NCBI GenBank assembly: GCA_903870275.1
Contig: CAIQCK010000086.1
Span: forward strand, 1-59,617
Reading direction: 5' to 3'
Length of the DNA: 59,617 bases
Source of the DNA: an uncultured bacterium
GTDB taxonomy: Bacteria; Verrucomicrobiota; Verrucomicrobiia; CAIQCK01
The notes beneath the pieces are model-generated. The model was not told where the DNA came from. It did no database searches and saw nothing but the letters and a program-made list of their open reading frames with translations. This document shows positions 57,170 to 59,617 of the stretch, in pieces. The translations under genes were made by a program, and so were the position numbers. Position 1 is the stretch's first letter. Each line of letters starts with the position of its first letter.

Positions 57170-58480
57170 ATGAAAACGAAACGACGCGGACGGAAAGGCG
57201 AGGTCAGCTTGTTCAAGCCACCGGGCGGAACAACGTGGTGGATTCGCTACAGCACCAACGGCAAACAGCACCGCACCAACACCGGCCACACCAACGAAGC
57301 CGAGGCGCGCATTTTCGCCGCCAACGTCGCGCGCATGACAGGCTTGGCGAACAGTGACGACCTCGACGAAAAACGCCGGCTGTTGGACATCTGCCGCGAG
57401 ATCATCGCCAGCATCCCCGAACTTGAAGCCGAGGCCGCGCTCGTTGGCCGCGCCGAGCTTCCCACGACCCGCGATTGGTTTACGCGCGAACTCGACGCCA
57501 TGCGGAACAACACAGCCGGCGACGACCGCGCCGTGAAAGCCACCAGCGTCGATCGTGTCCGCCAAGTGATTGACGACTTCCTCGCGTTTCTGGCAACGCA
57601 GCCGGTGAACCTGGCCGACGTGGCAATCAATCGCGTTGGCCCTGCGGACATAAACGGCTTTTTGTCCGACTACAAAGCCAAAGGCTACAGCGGCAGTTCC
57701 CGCAAGTTTGCGCTCGCCCGCATCCGCGCCATCTTCGGCCATGCGGTGGACAAGAGCCTACTCATGGTGAATCCGGCAAGCGTGCGGCAAGTCGGCAGGC
57801 TGCGATTTGACGCCGCCAGCATCCGGCAGGCTTTCAACACGCGTCAGATCGCTGCCGTGATGGAGGCCGCGAAAAAAGCGCCCGAAACATGGTTGCTGCG
57901 CTCTGCCATGCTCGCCCTATTCACCGGTCAACGAGCCGGCGACATCATGCGGATGAAGTGGGAAGACGTGCGCGACTTCAACAGCCCGCTGCCGACCATC
58001 CATCTTGTGCAGCAAAAGACGGGAAGCGCCCTTGTGATTCCGATTGCGGACCCACTGCGCCGTGAACTCGCAAAAGTGCCGGCGAAAGAGCGCACTGGCG
58101 ACTTGCTTGGCGATAAGGTCGCCGCCGCCTACTTCGCCAAGTATCGAAATTTGTTTCACCGCCCATGGCGCACGCTGCTCAACGGCGTGGACTTGGCCGG
58201 CATGGTGGACGTGCCGACGCTGGCGAAAGTGGAAGGCAACGGACACGGTCGCACCCGCTTTGCGTGGACGTTTCACAGTTGGCGCCATACTGCGGCCAGC
58301 TACTTGACCGGGCCCGACGCGCATTATCTGCTAGGCCACCGCACCGCCGACGAAAAACGGCTTGGCACAACTGCCGAATATCGCCACGCGGACTTGCTGC
58401 GCCTCAAAAAACAGTTGGACCAGATACCACTCGCGCCCGCTGAGAACGTCACGGAGATCAATCGCGCTGCGGAAGCGTAG
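57170..58480 (+). CDS. tyrosine recombinase/integrase
   Basis: A 436-residue phage- or island-type integrase. Residues 10-55 are the DNA-binding arm, with the core-binding part at about 95-210. Catalytic residues are all present: Arg255 (GQRAGD), Lys283 (QQKTG), His369 and Arg372 (HSWRH), His390 (LLGH) and Tyr404 (AEYRH). It probably targets the tRNA-Gln gene. No second attachment copy is visible in the next 2.5 kb. Confidence 0.92.
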   Translation: MKTKRRGRKGEVSLFKPPGGTTWWIRYSTNGKQHRTNTGHTNEAEARIFAANVARMTGLANSDDLDEKRRLLDICREIIASIPELEAEAALVGRAELPTTRDWFTRELDAMRNNTAGDDRAVKATSVDRVRQVIDDFLAFLATQPVNLADVAINRVGPADINGFLSDYKAKGYSGSSRKFALARIRAIFGHAVDKSLLMVNPASVRQVGRLRFDAASIRQAFNTRQIAAVMEAAKKAPETWLLRSAMLALFTGQRAGDIMRMKWEDVRDFNSPLPTIHLVQQKTGSALVIPIADPLRRELAKVPAKERTGDLLGDKVAAAYFAKYRNLFHRPWRTLLNGVDLAGMVDVPTLAKVEGNGHGRTRFAWTFHSWRHTAASYLTGPDAHYLLGHRTADEKRLGTTAEYRHADLLRLKKQLDQIPLAPAENVTEINRAAEA

Positions 58481-58576
58481 GAGGGCGAGACGATGCGATC
58501 CCCTCACCCCTCCAGCCACTCTTGCTTCCATGCCATCCGGTAGAAAACAAACACAGATGTCGGGAGTCTTGGCTCA

Positions 58577-59002
58577 ATGAAACCCAACAAGAAGCCTGTT
58601 CAGAGCGAGACCACATGCCGATGTAAAGGCTGTGGAAGGCCCTTCACCAAAACGCGCGAATACGATGGTTATTGCACGGACTGTCGTTTCCACTGGGATC
58701 TCACCCCAAAGCGAGGTGCAGGATATGAACTCGAAAACCGACCTGCAAACACAGGATCGCTCCAGATCTCATCGCCGGAACTCGTTCTTGCAAGTAAGGA
58801 AGTTGAGAAGGACCTCCTTCCCCACGGTGCCGACCGGGAACAGGCAAGACGGTGGCTTCTGGATCGTGGATTATCACCAGATGAAGCTGAAATCGTCTTG
58901 TGCAGATGTTTTGACCATCTCCAATCCGTCCGCGAGATTGCAAGAGCACTGGGGCAAATCAAAAACGTGGGTTGCTGCGAAGTTAAAGAACCCGACGATT
59001 GA
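58577..59002 (+). CDS. zinc-ribbon-like protein, integrase cargo
   Basis: A 141-residue protein with a CRCKGCGR pair and CTDCRFHW in the first 45 residues, a probable zinc ribbon, and a helical tail (about 75-130) with CRCFDHL. Function unknown. Its base composition is lower in GC than neighbouring genes, consistent with an acquired element. A second open frame over the same bases at 58632 is less gene-like. Confidence 0.5.
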   Translation: MKPNKKPVQSETTCRCKGCGRPFTKTREYDGYCTDCRFHWDLTPKRGAGYELENRPANTGSLQISSPELVLASKEVEKDLLPHGADREQARRWLLDRGLSPDEAEIVLCRCFDHLQSVREIARALGQIKNVGCCEVKEPDD

Positions 59003-59107
59003 ATCGCTCGTAGAACAACTTAACAACCGTTTGCAAACAGGTGAAGAATTGCATTCTGTTGAGACAGGCTCGCCTGCACACACAACGCAACCAATCACCC
59101 TCAATGT

Positions 59108-59407
59108 GTGTGCCAAGGCTGCTCGCCGACGTGGTTCCTCGACGCCTGCGGCCAGCCGGACCATCCGCGCCGCCGGCTCCTGCTGACCAACTACGACCTG
59201 GGCGTGGAAGTGCCAGCCGGAACTTTGCAACTCGGCCTGAACTTCGCGGATGCCTTGCCCGAACTTTTCGCGGGCAAGGAGATGGGCGAGGATGCGTTGC
59301 GTGTGCTCGGTGAATACCTGAAGCTCTACACGCGCTTCCGGGCCGACGTGGGTGCCGAAGCGCCTTTGCTCCGCTCGGCAGTTGGCTGGTCAAAGCGGTT
59401 GAAGTGA
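59108..59407 (+). CDS. unknown protein, possibly 5'-truncated
   Basis: A 99-residue frame opening with GTG. It starts CQGCSPTWFLDACG and continues with LLLTNYDLGVEVPAGTLQLGLNFADALPELFAGK. The high-GC coding signal begins abruptly at about 59110, with no Shine-Dalgarno, so it may be the end of a gene cut by the integrated element. No family recognised. The 59003-59107 gap has no supported gene. Confidence 0.4.
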   Translation: MCQGCSPTWFLDACGQPDHPRRRLLLTNYDLGVEVPAGTLQLGLNFADALPELFAGKEMGEDALRVLGEYLKLYTRFRADVGAEAPLLRSAVGWSKRLK

Positions 59408-59457
59408 AGGTGTGAAAATGAAACCGCCAAACATGGTTAGTTCTCTTCCGCTTAGCG

Positions 59458-59617
59458 TCATCGGTAAGTCACCCGACGCAGCCAGCCGGCATCCAGACCG
59501 GCGGCGGTGGCGCCGTTCTTGGAGTAGGTCCACGTCAACCGATGGGTGCCCGCCGGTAGGGTGTAGGTCAGCGTCTGCCAGCCCGCCTCGCCGGAGATCG
59601 CGCCCGGCTGGGTCACG
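59458..59617 (-). CDS. C-terminal end of a secreted beta-sandwich protein (partial)
   Basis: Reading from the right edge on the minus strand: GWQTLTYTLPAGTHRLTWTY, then SKNGATAAGLDAGWLRRVTY and a stop at 59458-59460. This is the typical last segment of large Verrucomicrobia secreted proteins with W-Y-K-G-D-GWL repeats. The gene continues beyond the window. Frame and residues are clear; the full domain is not seen. Confidence 0.6.
   Translation of the reverse strand, partial: VTQPGAISGEAGWQTLTYTLPAGTHRLTWTYSKNGATAAGLDAGWLRRVTYR

Noticed and set aside
58632..59186. Alternative frame over the zinc-ribbon gene
   Set aside because: It overlaps 58577-59002 in another frame; the first has the paired Cys motifs and is more gene-like.

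Overview
The window looks like a high-GC chromosomal contig from a Gram-negative bacterium of the Verrucomicrobiota (PVC group), probably close to the Limisphaerales/Pedosphaera lineage. The evidence is an LpxC-FabZ fusion, complete Kdo and lipid A transport genes, secreted pectin/rhamnose-type polysaccharide enzymes (a GH106-like and a PL26/YetA-like protein), and a truncated secreted protein at the right edge with a Gly-Trp-Leu beta-sandwich end common in that phylum. The taxonomic placement is inference from gene content; I could not search databases.

Layout. 1-4815: nuoA, a MidA/NDUFAF7-like methyltransferase, an LEA2 lipoprotein and RNase R. 5000-10214: a small Cys-rich protein, a membrane sensor-like protein, a zinc protease, glycogen synthase and a GalT-type transferase. 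10217-14769: a zinc-type ABC uptake operon (small His-containing secreted protein, coiled-coil porin, binding protein, ATPase, permease). 14871-17101: a metal/stress locus with three more small Cys-rich proteins, a degenerate hemerythrin and bacterioferritin. 17195-22554: a GH57 protein, then lepA-lepB. 22683-23999: a palindromic repeat element, a receiver-like orphan and a second hemerythrin.

24113-38004 is a minus-strand run of 16 genes, mostly joined by 4-bp stop/start overlaps: deoxyhypusine-synthase-like gene, hldE kinase, gmhB, kdsB, pyrG, kdsA, kdsC, lptC-like, lptA-like, lptB, hpf, hprK, ptsH, ptsI, nucleotidyltransferase and metK, ending in a clear intrinsic terminator. It matches the proteobacterial kdsC-lptCAB-rpoN-hpf-pts locus with rpoN and ptsN missing. 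38065-44935 holds a 42-aa His-tailed membrane peptide, a PHP phosphatase, a PAP2 protein, a GH106-like protein and lpxA with the lpxC-fabZ fusion. 45112-47000 contains a roughly 477-bp tandem duplication with twin 49-aa membrane proteins and a copied 3' end of the neighbouring oxidoreductase. 47135-56889 holds transport, radical SAM, PL26-like, dehydrogenase, deacylase and ispE genes. 56960-59617 is tRNA-Gln(TTG), a tyrosine integrase and poorly recognised cargo.

The most promising new signal is a family of four small proteins (5000-5218, 14953-15252, 15849-16124, 16285-16551) that all share the spacing C-x12-C-x7-C-x11-C-x-H-P. Two of them, and the distant receiver-like gene at 22876-23355, are preceded at 65-84 bp by the same 17-bp dyad (CTAGG-N7-CCTAG type); a third family member has a decayed copy in the same place. 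Hemerythrins and bacterioferritin lie beside these genes, so I infer a small metal/redox stress regulon.
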